DNA from: [Clostridium] leptum DSM 753
Lineage (GTDB): Bacteria; Bacillota; Clostridia; Oscillospirales; Acutalibacteraceae
Direction of reading: 5' to 3'
Length of the DNA: 64,000 bases
Assembly: GCA_000154345.1 (NCBI GenBank)
Contig: DS480347.1
Span: 186,001 to 250,000, forward strand
Shown: in pieces, positions 9,602 to 18,176 of the stretch
Numbering within the stretch: position 1 is the stretch's first letter
Layout: each line of letters opens with the position of its first letter
The notes under the pieces: generated by a model
What the model was told of the DNA's origin: nothing
Databases searched by the model: none
Seen by the model: the letters and a program-made list of their open reading frames with translations, nothing else
Position numbers and translations under genes: made by a program

Positions 9602-9630
9602 TTGATTCTGAATCTGTGTTATGCTATAAT
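9602..9630 (+). promoter_or_regulatory. Promoter of tRNA-Arg
   Basis: TTGATT (9602-9607), 17-nt spacer and extended -10 TGC-TATAAT (9625-9630), 39 nt before the tRNA. Confidence 0.75.
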
Positions 9631-9669
9631 AAAGCACGTGTCAAAAGGCAGATTATGTTTCCTATTTAT

Positions 9670-9746
9670 CCGCCCGTGGCGAAGCTGGATATCGCAGCAG
9701 ATTCCGATTCTGAAGGCCGGGGGTTCGAATCCCTCCGGGCGGGCCA
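9670..9746 (+). tRNA. tRNA-Arg (anticodon CCG), CCA encoded
   Basis: Acceptor CCGCCCG pairs with CGGGCGG. The D stem is GCGA/TCGC. The anticodon loop TTCCGAT contains CCG and reads Arg codon CGG. The T arm is GGGGG-TTCGAAT-CCCTC, then discriminator G and encoded CCA. The first anticodon-stem pair (G-A) is mismatched. It marks the left flank of the prophage. Confidence 0.9.
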
Positions 9747-9748
9747 AG

Positions 9749-9799
9749 AAAAAACCGCATTAGACCGCCATTTTCGGCCGTTTTGTGCGGTTCTTTTTT
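9749..9799 (+). terminator. Terminator after tRNA-Arg
   Basis: Outer stem AAAACCGCA / TGCGGTT with an inner CGGCC-containing hairpin, then TTCTTTTTT, immediately after the tRNA. Confidence 0.75.
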
Positions 9800-9849
9800 A
9801 TCTGAAATCAGCGCAAAATGATGCAAAGTAACGGTATATAATTAAAAAA

Positions 9850-9871
9850 ATGCAAGTCAAAATGCAAGTCA
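9850..9871 (+). repeat. Left integrase arm-type repeats (ATGCAAGTCA x2)
   Basis: ATGCAAGTCA at 9850-9859 and 9862-9871. The same 10-mer occurs twice, in the same orientation, inside the 3' end of the integrase gene at the other prophage end. Paired direct repeats at both ends fit arm-binding sites of a tyrosine integrase. Confidence 0.7.
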
Positions 9872-9887
9872 AAACATAAAATAAACA

Positions 9888-9916
9888 GCCCTCCCACCGA
9901 AAACGGAAAGGGGGGC
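9888..9916 (-). terminator. Leftmost prophage terminator
   Basis: Leftward hairpin GCCCCCC / GGAGGGC followed by a T-rich tract, at the left end of the prophage. It would stop leftward late transcripts before the attachment region. Confidence 0.6.
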
Positions 9917-9930
9917 GGAGTTATATAATG

Positions 9931-9996
9931 AAAAAGAGAGCCAGATTACTCTGACTCTCTCAAGTGTGTATCCGAAAACACACACCCCAATTACTG
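9931..9996 (-). ncRNA. Candidate tiny prophage RNA, about 65 nt
   Basis: A leftward promoter at 10002-10030 predicts a start near 9995, and a U-run terminator at 9931-9960 ends the product. The transcript would have two hairpins: GTGTGTG...ACACAC, and the terminator stem AGAGAGTCAGA / TCTGGCTCTCT. No ORF with a ribosome site fits inside. The size and location resemble antisense antitoxin or regulatory RNAs of prophages, but no toxin ORF is evident on the plus strand. Confidence 0.5.
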
Positions 9997-10001
9997 ATAT
10001 T

Positions 10002-10030
10002 ATTATACATCAAACGGACAATATGTTCAA
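10002..10030 (-). promoter_or_regulatory. Promoter of the candidate tiny RNA
   Basis: Leftward TTGAAC (10025-10030), 17-nt spacer, TATAAT (10002-10007). Confidence 0.7.
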
Positions 10031-10122
10031 GCCTGGATTTATACCCCGCGCCAGTCAAGCGGCGGTTGTAAGCAAAACGCGCTTTTATATTCCGCCGACG
10101 TTAAGCGGGAGAAGGTTCATTT

Positions 10123-10791
10123 TTATCCAGCCATGAGCATGGGAGTATATTTCTGCTGGATAAAGGATTTGATTTCATCATAACTCATACCGAGATTGAT
10201 TAAGCTGCTGACCAGCATTTCCATGCTTTCTACTTCTTTAAGCTGTTCAGCTGTCATATAATCCCGGACCGTTTCTTTTGGTTTCACTCCAAAATCAGCC
10301 TGAAGTTCTTTTAAGGATTTTCCGAAGATGGTTCGGTAGATCAACTTTGTATAATTGGGATACGCAAACTTTTTATTGGGACTATCGGCTATTTTCATTT
10401 TGATAGTGTCTGTCAGGACATGGCGAATGATAATTCCTTTCGCACGCTCGATCTCCGTGCGTTTTCGCTCCTCAAAAAGGCGTTTTAATTCACGCTCCAT
10501 TTCATTGAAAGCTTCAATATATTTTAGTTTCCATTCCAAAGCTTTCGAGCCGGTGAATCCCATTACCAATAAAGAAAACCCGTCGCGTGTAAGTTCATAC
10601 TGAGGATAGAACTTGCCTCTGCTTTCAAATGATGTTTCGATGAACATGGATTTGGTGGCGGAATTTTCCGCCGTGAGATTTCGGATGCTTTCCAGGACAT
10701 CTTTATGTTGCTTTTCAAAATGTTCCGCAACATCGCGACTGTTGGCAGTTAAGATTTCCTCTTTGTTTTGTTCCACAATTTTTACTAACAT
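10123..10791 (-). CDS. Rha family phage regulatory protein
   Basis: 222 aa. The N-terminal 110 residues carry the pRha signature: SRDVAEHFEKQHKDVLESIRNL, FYPQYELTRDGFSLLVMGFTG and ALEWKLKYIEAFNEME. A coiled-coil linker and a second helical C-terminal domain (about 130-222) follow. Rha proteins are phage regulators or antirepressors, first described as interfering with infection of IHF-deficient hosts. It is the last prophage protein-coding gene at the left end, downstream of the lysis module. Confidence 0.85.
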   Translation of the reverse strand: MLVKIVEQNKEEILTANSRDVAEHFEKQHKDVLESIRNLTAENSATKSMFIETSFESRGKFYPQYELTRDGFSLLVMGFTGSKALEWKLKYIEAFNEMERELKRLFEERKRTEIERAKGIIIRHVLTDTIKMKIADSPNKKFAYPNYTKLIYRTIFGKSLKELQADFGVKPKETVRDYMTAEQLKEVESMEMLVSSLINLGMSYDEIKSFIQQKYTPMLMAG

Positions 10792-10865
10792 AAATCATTT
10801 CTCCTTTATGTTTTAGCTTTGGGTATAGAAAAGCCCCCAGGAAAATCCCGGGGGCTGTCTTTCTA

Positions 10866-11144
10866 TTATTCGCTTTTCTTAGGTTCGGTATAAGAAAGTG
10901 CCTGGCTGGAATCGCTTAGGCCCTTGGTGGTAGGGTCATTTAACAGGTTCCATACAGATACCAGAACTGACACCACAATTACGGGGCTCTGGACGGCCTG
11001 TAAGAACACGTTTCCCACAGCCTGCCAACTTGTCATGTCTTCCCAATTGAAGCCCAGACAGGCCAGCATGGGCAGGAAAATAGACGCTGCCAGATTGAAC
11101 CAGAACACAGGGTTTTTAAACCGTACCTTCCAGTTGATTTTCAT
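10866..11144 (-). CDS. Phage holin, phi LC3 family
   Basis: 92 aa with two membrane helices (about 13-32 and 50-70). The N-terminal KINWKVRFKNPVFW and the WNLLNDPTTKGLSDS motif are characteristic of the phi LC3 holin family. Holins permeabilise the membrane so the endolysin reaches the wall. It overlaps the XhlA-like gene by 4 nt. Confidence 0.92.
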   Translation of the reverse strand: MKINWKVRFKNPVFWFNLAASIFLPMLACLGFNWEDMTSWQAVGNVFLQAVQSPVIVVSVLVSVWNLLNDPTTKGLSDSSQALSYTEPKKSE

Positions 11145-11371
11145 TTCAGTTCCTCCCTTAACTCGTCGATTCGGCGATGGGCGCTTTTTACGCTGTCCTC
11201 CACCTTATACATTCTTTCAATCAGGTTATTGTGCTTAGCTACTCTTTCTTCGAGCTTTTGAATCCGGTAGGTGGTCAGCCGACTGGAAACTAAAACGCCT
11301 CCCAGGCTTCCCATGATGGTTCCCAGCAGAGAAATGACGGAGACAATGATTTCTGTTGACATCAGCTCCAC
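11141..11371 (-). CDS. XhlA-like membrane/coiled-coil lysis accessory protein
   Basis: 76 aa. One N-terminal membrane helix (about residues 5-28) is followed by a charged coiled coil (IQKLEERVAKHNNLIERMYKVEDSVK). This shape and the place between endolysin and holin resemble XhlA-type partners of holins. Similarity is structural, not strong in sequence. Confidence 0.6.
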   Translation of the reverse strand: MELMSTEIIVSVISLLGTIMGSLGGVLVSSRLTTYRIQKLEERVAKHNNLIERMYKVEDSVKSAHRRIDELREELK

Positions 11372-11375
11372 CGCC

Positions 11376-12326
11376 TTACTCGATTACAATCTGAAGCTTT
11401 CCGATGGGTTTGCCAAAAGCGCCCGCGTAGCCGTCCTGGCCGTTTCCGGTTTCATTATCATACTGCCAGGGATAATAGCTTCCGTTCACAGGAGCGACCC
11501 GGTATTTGGCTTTCTTATACGGCCTGATGTTGTCCGGGGTGTAATAATACACTTCAACAGCGTCAATCTCCAAACCGTTTCCCGCATAGCCGTTTGCTGC
11601 GTCGTTGATATTGCAGCCGGTCACATAGGGAAGCCATCTGCCGCCCTTAATATGTACCCGGTACTTTACGGAACCAGCGGAAACACGAACAGCGACATCA
11701 GTGACGGCTCCGGTAAATCCCGCGTAATCCTCAAGGTTTTTTACCTCGGGAAGCCAGCCGTCCGCCTTGGTTCTTACCCGGTAATATACGTCTACCGTTT
11801 TCGCTGGCTTGGGTGCGGGAGTTGGAGTGGGGGAGGGCGCGGGCTTATCTCCGTTTAAGTGAGCCTCCACCATCTTCAAAAACCTGTCCCAGCCCAGATC
11901 AAGGGTTCTGTGCGGGCAGTATTTTCCATTGTAGTCCTGGTGCTTGGTGACCTTGTCCATTCCCCAGCCATAGCGCTTTAAGATAGAAGCGATAAACTCA
12001 GCGGCGTTCTGCTCTGCCTTGGTGAACTTCTCGCCGCCTGACAGGGAATAGCAGATTTCCACGGCGATCCCCTCCCGGTTGCCTTTGCCATTTCCGTCTC
12101 CGGCGTTCCAGGTGTTCCGGTTTTCAGGTACGCCCTGAACTACCTCCTGATCGTCCACAGCGTAATGAAAAGAAACCTCATTGTCGTTACGAATCATATA
12201 GGCGATTTCATTCGCTGCTGGCGCGTCGTTGGCGGTGTTGTGAACCACTACCCTGGTAGGGGTCATAGCATAAGGACATTTGATGGAGTAACGGGAAGGG
12301 TCTACTAAATTTTGAATGATTTTCAT
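11376..12326 (-). CDS. N-acetylmuramoyl-L-alanine amidase endolysin
   Basis: 316 aa. Residues 15-150 form an Amidase_2 domain with zinc-ligand and catalytic positions H29 (VVVHNTA), E90 (GIAVEICYS), H129 (TKHQDYN) and H139 (CPHRTLD). A proline-rich linker (PAPSPTPTPAPKP) leads to three wall-binding-like repeats (YYRVRTKADGWLPEV, KYRVHIKGGRWLPYV, KYRVAPVNGSYYPW). It cleaves the peptide side chain off peptidoglycan during lysis. The start overlaps the stop of the upstream fibre gene. Confidence 0.93.
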   Translation of the reverse strand: MKIIQNLVDPSRYSIKCPYAMTPTRVVVHNTANDAPAANEIAYMIRNDNEVSFHYAVDDQEVVQGVPENRNTWNAGDGNGKGNREGIAVEICYSLSGGEKFTKAEQNAAEFIASILKRYGWGMDKVTKHQDYNGKYCPHRTLDLGWDRFLKMVEAHLNGDKPAPSPTPTPAPKPAKTVDVYYRVRTKADGWLPEVKNLEDYAGFTGAVTDVAVRVSAGSVKYRVHIKGGRWLPYVTGCNINDAANGYAGNGLEIDAVEVYYYTPDNIRPYKKAKYRVAPVNGSYYPWQYDNETGNGQDGYAGAFGKPIGKLQIVIE

Positions 12327-13816
12327 TTTGCTTCCTCCTTGCTTTCTGAAGCGGATAAACGCCGCTCTAAATACTCAATTTGTCTTTGCTGCCGCTGAAC
12401 CATGCAGATCAAAGGGGCAATAAATTCATCATAGCGAAGGGAGTAGATATATTCTCCTTCGACGGTCCGGGTTTTTAATTCTTTCCGTGTTACAGTTTTT
12501 TCCTCTCCGGTTTCCTCATCTGTGACAGTCTCGGGAACGTCCTCGTAATAATCCTCCGTTTTTGGGGATTTGATGAATCCGGCGAAATCCATGCTTGTCA
12601 TTCCAAGCTGAGGGAACAGCTCCTCAATATCCTGCGAGATCAAGCCCCAGTGGGTTCTGCCGCTGTCAGCGTCGTTAAACACATAGGAGCTTGGCTTCAA
12701 CCCCATAATAAACGCCGTTATTTTTTCCGGGTCAAGATCTGTGATATCGTGCTTGGCGTTTCGGTCGGAGGTTTGAATAGTGCCGTTCTGGGCGAAAACA
12801 GCGCGCCATTTCTGGTTGGCAACTCCTAAATATAAATGGCCTGTTGTGCCGGCGTTAACAGAAGGCCGAAAAGCATTTGCTTCGTCTGTGCCGTTGCTTC
12901 GCAAAACAACGCCATATTCATTTCTGGAATCACCGCCCAACTGTAAAATTCCATTTCCGTAAATTTGAGGATAACTTGAGGAGGTATATTGATGTCTGGC
13001 GCTGATTGCTGCGTTGATGTTGTCGGTCAAAACCTTGTGCCAGGGATTCCAGCTCTGCTCATCGCCGTTCCTGGTTCGATAGGCCAGCCAATTGCTCCCG
13101 TTATACTGGCCTAAAAGCTGCAGGCGGTATTTATTATCAAGCATTCCGGAAACTGTGAGATATGTACCGTCGAGGCCCGCTCCATTACTTGAATCGTTGT
13201 AACAAAAGCCAAATCCATTTATGATATCGTTCAGAGTAGGGGTGCCCTCGGATTCTTTCAGCTTATTGTATTCCTGCCGCAGATAATTCGTTAAAGCGAT
13301 ATTATCTGTTGTGGCTAAAACCCTTTGATTGGCTGGATAAGGAGGCGTGTTATATTTAAAACCCGGGGTAAAATACAGGGTACCGTTTGAAGCCCAAATA
13401 ACATCATAGGCATCTGGATCATCTTCTCTTTGAAAGCCCCACCCCTCGCTTGCGCTTCCCGCTGGGTCGGCAGTCAAGATACGATTTACATTAACGATAT
13501 TAGAATTTTGGCAGTCTAATGCGTATTTTTCGTCCGCTGGTCCGCTGCCGCCGTACTGATTGGCCTTCAGCTTTAATGCTCCCTGCATTTCTCCGCCGGT
13601 AATTGGTAAGGCTCCCACATCAGAGGCAGACGGCATTTGAGCCAGTTTGCCGGAGCTGTTTAGGGTTGCTACACCATTAGCTGCACCTTTTTCATCATTT
13701 GGTATAGCTTTTTCGTCAATGTTAGCGAAAGCGGTATTAAAATCGTTCATTTGCGGCGGGTCAGAATATACCCATTGTGGTAAATCAAAATTTGGCGTTG
13801 TGGATTGATAGCTCAT
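12323..13816 (-). CDS. Tail fibre/spike with S74 self-cleaving chaperone domain
   Basis: 497 aa. The C-terminal 150 residues are an intramolecular chaperone (peptidase S74): TSDRNAKHDITDLD supplies the Ser-Asp pair at S350-D351, and THWGLISQDIEELFPQLG follows. The N-terminal DLPQWVYSDPPQMNDFNTAFANID resembles fibre attachment regions of phage tail proteins. The domain trimerises the fibre and then cuts itself off. It probably binds the host surface. A coiled coil at the very C-terminus stays with the chaperone. Confidence 0.88.
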   Translation of the reverse strand: MSYQSTTPNFDLPQWVYSDPPQMNDFNTAFANIDEKAIPNDEKGAANGVATLNSSGKLAQMPSASDVGALPITGGEMQGALKLKANQYGGSGPADEKYALDCQNSNIVNVNRILTADPAGSASEGWGFQREDDPDAYDVIWASNGTLYFTPGFKYNTPPYPANQRVLATTDNIALTNYLRQEYNKLKESEGTPTLNDIINGFGFCYNDSSNGAGLDGTYLTVSGMLDNKYRLQLLGQYNGSNWLAYRTRNGDEQSWNPWHKVLTDNINAAISARHQYTSSSYPQIYGNGILQLGGDSRNEYGVVLRSNGTDEANAFRPSVNAGTTGHLYLGVANQKWRAVFAQNGTIQTSDRNAKHDITDLDPEKITAFIMGLKPSSYVFNDADSGRTHWGLISQDIEELFPQLGMTSMDFAGFIKSPKTEDYYEDVPETVTDEETGEEKTVTRKELKTRTVEGEYIYSLRYDEFIAPLICMVQRQQRQIEYLERRLSASESKEEAK

Positions 13817-13828
13817 AGTGCTCCTCCT

Positions 13829-15889
13829 TTATAAAATGGCATGTCTGACGCTGAGTGTCATAGCAAATTCACCTTCCGGGTTATCCGGAGAACGGTCTAT
13901 ATTAACGGCGGCTTGAAGAATTGGTTCGTTTTGTTGAGAGCCGTTATAATACATTTGCAGGCCGGATATTTTCTCCTGGAGTTGATCTGGCAGTAGATAA
14001 TAAGTGGCTGTAACACTGGTTGAACTAACTTCAACAATATCTGCTGGTGGCAGATGAAAATCACTTGATGCATCTGTGGTGAAATATAAATCTGATACTA
14101 GATTAATTCCGGATAAATCCCCGGCAGTTCCCTGCCCTTGAATAAGCTTCAGCAGCTTTTGTTTCGCAAAAGGCGTTAAATAGTTTCCCAAGTAGTACCA
14201 CCCCTTTATAAGTTCTTCAAAAACGAACCAAGACGGATATGCTTTTTCCCAGCCGCGCCAGTTTTTGATTGTGCTTTCGATTTCGCTCCAGGTGTTTACG
14301 TTGGCGGCTTTTTCAAACACAAGCCACGAAGGAAAGATTTCTTCCCAAACGGTCCAGCTGGGAGCGATTCCTTCTAATGTGCGCCAATCCATCGGCTGCG
14401 TTTTAAACGCCATAATATAAGTTTGAATATTAATATCGTCGTTAATGTACTGGCCGTCAGCAGCCGGGAGGCTTCCGTCCATTTCGAACGTGATTTTTTT
14501 AGGCTGGAAAAATAGCGTTTTTGTTTTATCACGGTATGAAATGGTGGAAGCTTCTACCGAATATTCCCATATAGTTCCGCTGTCTTTAGACAAGATACTC
14601 TTAGCGGAAACAGAAGTCACCTGAAAATTTCCAAATGTATTAAAATATGGAAGATCTACAGTCAGAAGCTGTCCCGCAGACCAGCCGGGAATTAATGTGG
14701 AAAATGAAATCGTAAAGGCTGGCTGCGCGGCGCGTTGCAAAAATGTTTCCGCATTTAAAGCAGCGTCCGAAAAATCTACTATGGTTTCATCTTCGATCAG
14801 ATATTCAATAATACCGGAGCCGCCTCTTTGGGCTTTGATTTTTTCTCTTAGGTCTCCATCAACCAGCCGCGAGTAGACCTGGATTAAAGGATATCCATTA
14901 ACCTGAATATACCCGCCGTTTGAAAGATCAAGCCATTCGTAACCGTCTTTCATTTCAATTTCATATCCGCCATAACTCATTAACGCCTGTACCGTGTCGT
15001 CGTCATCGTCAATTCCGTTGAATCCAATTTTTACATTAGCCGGCACGGTTGAAGATGTAGCTCCGCTTTGAATTGCATTACTCATAGAGTACAGAGGATA
15101 TTTGCATCTAACGATTTGAGGCGAGAGCCTTTCAAAGCGAAGTCCGGTTTCCCCGTTACTTTTGATTTGGAATTCCTGATATTGGCCTTTGCTTTGTCCG
15201 CCGACCACCCGGACAGCGGAATACATGGTAAAAGAATCGCGGGTGACATTTACGTTATAAACCGCTGAATCGGAATCAAGGCTGATCGGCGCGGTGCTTC
15301 GGTTGTAGGTATACCGCATATTGAAGACCTTATCCGGGGTGATTTCCCACCAAGCACCGCATACATCTGCCATTTGATCTATCACGGAGGAAACAATCTG
15401 CCCCCATAAGTAAGCCGGGCTGTTTAAGGTTATTCCAGTAAAATCATCAATTTCCCCGACGGTAATTCCTTCATTTTCCACTCTAACCGGAATAATGCCG
15501 TAGAACTCGCCGAGAGATGCATCATACCAAGACTGGCCCGGTCTGTTCCCCATTAAAATCTGGGTAACGCTGGCGCCGGGTGGAAATGTCATGTCAACAA
15601 AAACGCTGGCTATATAATCGGAGTTGTTCGTCAGGGTGAGATTATATATTTTGTAAGACAGATCCACGTTATCCAGGTTTTCTTGTTCAGCTTCCATAAC
15701 AGTCCCGGCAAAGATTACAATATCATTCTCAACTAATTGGATATAATCGCAGGCGGCGATATCTTTTGAATCGGCCGGCATATAAATCCGCAGGGCAGAT
15801 GAAGTTACATGAGCTTCGTTTTCATCAAGCGATCCTCCGGTCTCAACGAGGATATCCGGGCGGGGAATTCTGTTTAAATAAACCGTCAT
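13829..15889 (-). CDS. Phage tail/baseplate protein with Trp-rich repeat block
   Basis: 686 aa. It is placed between the tape measure and the fibre, where siphoviruses encode the tail-tip protein. It is mostly beta-rich (IQVNGYPLIQVYSRLVDG; WSAGQLLTVDLPYFNT). Residues about 493-566 contain irregular repeats built on W-x3-E-x-hydrophobic-PSW (TVWEEIFPSWLVFEKA; GWEKAYPSWFVFEEL). It overlaps the tape measure gene by 4 nt. No protease or glycosidase motif is visible. Confidence 0.7.
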   Translation of the reverse strand: MTVYLNRIPRPDILVETGGSLDENEAHVTSSALRIYMPADSKDIAACDYIQLVENDIVIFAGTVMEAEQENLDNVDLSYKIYNLTLTNNSDYIASVFVDMTFPPGASVTQILMGNRPGQSWYDASLGEFYGIIPVRVENEGITVGEIDDFTGITLNSPAYLWGQIVSSVIDQMADVCGAWWEITPDKVFNMRYTYNRSTAPISLDSDSAVYNVNVTRDSFTMYSAVRVVGGQSKGQYQEFQIKSNGETGLRFERLSPQIVRCKYPLYSMSNAIQSGATSSTVPANVKIGFNGIDDDDDTVQALMSYGGYEIEMKDGYEWLDLSNGGYIQVNGYPLIQVYSRLVDGDLREKIKAQRGGSGIIEYLIEDETIVDFSDAALNAETFLQRAAQPAFTISFSTLIPGWSAGQLLTVDLPYFNTFGNFQVTSVSAKSILSKDSGTIWEYSVEASTISYRDKTKTLFFQPKKITFEMDGSLPAADGQYINDDINIQTYIMAFKTQPMDWRTLEGIAPSWTVWEEIFPSWLVFEKAANVNTWSEIESTIKNWRGWEKAYPSWFVFEELIKGWYYLGNYLTPFAKQKLLKLIQGQGTAGDLSGINLVSDLYFTTDASSDFHLPPADIVEVSSTSVTATYYLLPDQLQEKISGLQMYYNGSQQNEPILQAAVNIDRSPDNPEGEFAMTLSVRHAIL

Positions 15890-17979
15890 CCTTTGTACCT
15901 CTTTGCCATAACGTCATTGTACTGGTGCTTCGTTACATTGTCCGTAATCAGTTTTCCATCTAAATAAAGAGGAGAATTAACTACGATAACAGACGAATTT
16001 GCGGCGTCTGAATAGTTCCCGTTGGCCAGGGCGAAAAGTTCGGCCTGCTGCTTCTGCGTCAGAACCATTTCCCCGTCCTTTAATAAGGCGGGACCTTCTC
16101 CCATCGCAAAATCAACGATGCCGCCTGTATGAAAACGGGGCAGCGATACATTTGGAATTTCAGGAATTGCCGGAATGCCGATTGCTCCGGTCAATTGGTT
16201 GATCCCCCAAATAAGCCCGTTTATGATCGCGATAGCCCCATTAATAATCCCCTCGATAATAGTCGGAATCAAATTGAAAATGCCCTTGAACATATTAACA
16301 ATTCCGTTCCAAGCCTGCTCCCAGTTGCCCGAAAACACACCGGTGATAAAGTCGATCAATCCGCCGAAAACGTCCATAACACCTTCGACAATCGGCATGA
16401 TCGCCTCGATAGCGCCTCCTAGCACTTTTGAAAACAGTTGGCCTAAAAACTCTATCACAGGGGAAAGCGCGTCAAAAATAGGCATTAGTCCTTCGAACAG
16501 TTCAGTTAAAGGCGGAAGGAGCTGATCAATTAACGCCATAATAGGTTCAAGCAGCATATTTATTACGTCGATTAATGGCGGCAAAACAGCGCTTAGGATT
16601 TCTGCCAGGGGAGTGATTAAGGCGGCGAATAAATCAATCAAGGGGGGCAGAAGCGTTTCCACCAGCTTCATAATCGGCGGCAATAACGTCGTAAGCAGTT
16701 CTATAATCGGCGGCAAAATCTGTTCAATGAATTGGATTAAAATTGGGAGGAGCAGATTAAATAAATCCATCATGGGTGGAAGTAAACTTTCCACTAATGG
16801 CATTAGTGATGAAACTAGTTGACTTATAAAATCAGTTAGGAGAGGGAGGTTTTCCTCAATAACAGGCAATATTTCTTCGATTATTTGTTGAATAAGAGGA
16901 ATCAGAGCTTCTCCCAGAGGAAGCAAAAGAGTTTCAACACTTCTCCCTAGGCTTTCCATCATGGAGCCTAGGTCGTCGTATTTTATATCTTTTAATTCTT
17001 CCATTGAATCAGAGGTTGCATAAGCCCCATCTTCAATGTTTGCGAGTTGAGTGACAACCTCCGGACCTAAGTCCTCCCACATCGTGCCGAACAAGGCTAC
17101 TCCGGCCTGGTTCTGCGCGAGAGGATCCTCCATATCTGCCAACGCTTGAATAGTTTGGTCGAAAGCTTCTTTGGCTGAATCTCCTCCGGCTGCAAATTTA
17201 GCCGCCATTTCATCAGCATTTAATCCGATAGCTGAAAAGCCTTCTTGTGTGGTTGCCGAGCCGTCTACTACACGAATAGACATTTCTTTAATGGCGTCGC
17301 CAACCTTGTCCAAATTGAAAGCGCCAGATTCTGCTCCGCTTTCCATGATTGCGAACATATCGTCAGCGTCAAGCCCGACTTTCGCAAACTGGACAGAATA
17401 TTCGCTGATGCTGTCTAATAGCTCGCCTGAGAAATCCAATCCGTTTTGTGCGCCGGTAGCAATTAACCCCATTGCCTTGTCGCCATCAATGCCGAATTGG
17501 GTCATCATCGTGTTTGCCGCTCGAACCGATTCATTTATGTCATAACCAAAGGTATCGCGCAATGTAAAAGCGGATTCCGTTATGTTTTGCAGAGAAGCTT
17601 GATCTAAATCGCCCATTTGCTGGGTAACTGCAGCCATAGCGTCGGCAACATCTTCAAAAGAATCCCCGTAGTTATTGGTATAAATGTCTTTTAAAGTGTT
17701 TTCGTAATCCGATAGTTCTGATCCTGCGATTCCAGTAGAAGCGGCGAATTGATTCATCGCCTGATCAAAACTTACAGCTCCTGTTACTGCTTTTGTGCCC
17801 ACCGCTAAAGCCGCAGATCCAATCGCGGCAAAGGCGGCCCCGGCGACCTTCCCGGCTTTGACGGCTACTCCGCCGATTTTTCCTAATTTGCTGCTGGTGG
17901 TTTTTTCCGCACCGGTTAAATCACTGTCTAGTTTACTGTCATCTGCCCTAACGTCATATATAACTTCGCCTTCTGCCAA
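15886..17979 (-). CDS. Tail tape measure protein
   Basis: 697 aa from a TTG at 17979, which gives the family-typical opening AEGEVIYDVRADDSKLD with GAGGTGA upstream; a GTG at 18012 is less likely. Residues about 30-60 are Ala/Gly-rich. Residues 70-330 match the TP901-type tape measure core (AFDQTIQALADMEDPLAQNQAGVALFG). Residues about 380-540 are an unusual run of amphipathic helical repeats with LLPPL. The protein sets tail length and is ejected with the DNA. It is short for the family, implying a short tail. Confidence 0.92.
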   Translation of the reverse strand: MAEGEVIYDVRADDSKLDSDLTGAEKTTSSKLGKIGGVAVKAGKVAGAAFAAIGSAALAVGTKAVTGAVSFDQAMNQFAASTGIAGSELSDYENTLKDIYTNNYGDSFEDVADAMAAVTQQMGDLDQASLQNITESAFTLRDTFGYDINESVRAANTMMTQFGIDGDKAMGLIATGAQNGLDFSGELLDSISEYSVQFAKVGLDADDMFAIMESGAESGAFNLDKVGDAIKEMSIRVVDGSATTQEGFSAIGLNADEMAAKFAAGGDSAKEAFDQTIQALADMEDPLAQNQAGVALFGTMWEDLGPEVVTQLANIEDGAYATSDSMEELKDIKYDDLGSMMESLGRSVETLLLPLGEALIPLIQQIIEEILPVIEENLPLLTDFISQLVSSLMPLVESLLPPMMDLFNLLLPILIQFIEQILPPIIELLTTLLPPIMKLVETLLPPLIDLFAALITPLAEILSAVLPPLIDVINMLLEPIMALIDQLLPPLTELFEGLMPIFDALSPVIEFLGQLFSKVLGGAIEAIMPIVEGVMDVFGGLIDFITGVFSGNWEQAWNGIVNMFKGIFNLIPTIIEGIINGAIAIINGLIWGINQLTGAIGIPAIPEIPNVSLPRFHTGGIVDFAMGEGPALLKDGEMVLTQKQQAELFALANGNYSDAANSSVIVVNSPLYLDGKLITDNVTKHQYNDVMAKRYKG

Positions 17980-18021
17980 TGAAATCACCTCACAAGTGAA
18001 AGTCATCGGCACATGATGGCA

Positions 18022-18174
18022 CTACTTGACTTTTCCTATTTTTATTTCAAATTCTTTTTTGCAGTTACGGCCCTTGCACTTAATCCAAACGCCCTTGCAT
18101 TTCGCGTCAGGATCAACTTTTAAAGGCATCACATAACCGCAATACGGACACTTAATTTTATCCACGATTATCAC
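18022..18174 (-). CDS. Small zinc-finger phage protein
   Basis: 50 aa from the GTG at 18174 with GGAAAGG upstream; an internal GTG at 18165 would give 47 aa. CPYC (IKCPYCGYVMPL) and a second C-x4-C pair (CKGRNCKK) make a four-Cys zinc ribbon. Small proteins of this kind, Com-like or Cys-rich, are common between Gp15 and the tape measure gene. Function is unknown. Confidence 0.75.
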   Translation of the reverse strand: MIIVDKIKCPYCGYVMPLKVDPDAKCKGVWIKCKGRNCKKEFEIKIGKVK

Positions 18175-18176
18175 CG

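Noticed and set aside
9888..10122. Type I toxin peptide opposite the candidate tiny RNA
   Set aside because: The only plus-strand frame with a ribosome site here is eight codons long; no hydrophobic toxin peptide was found.
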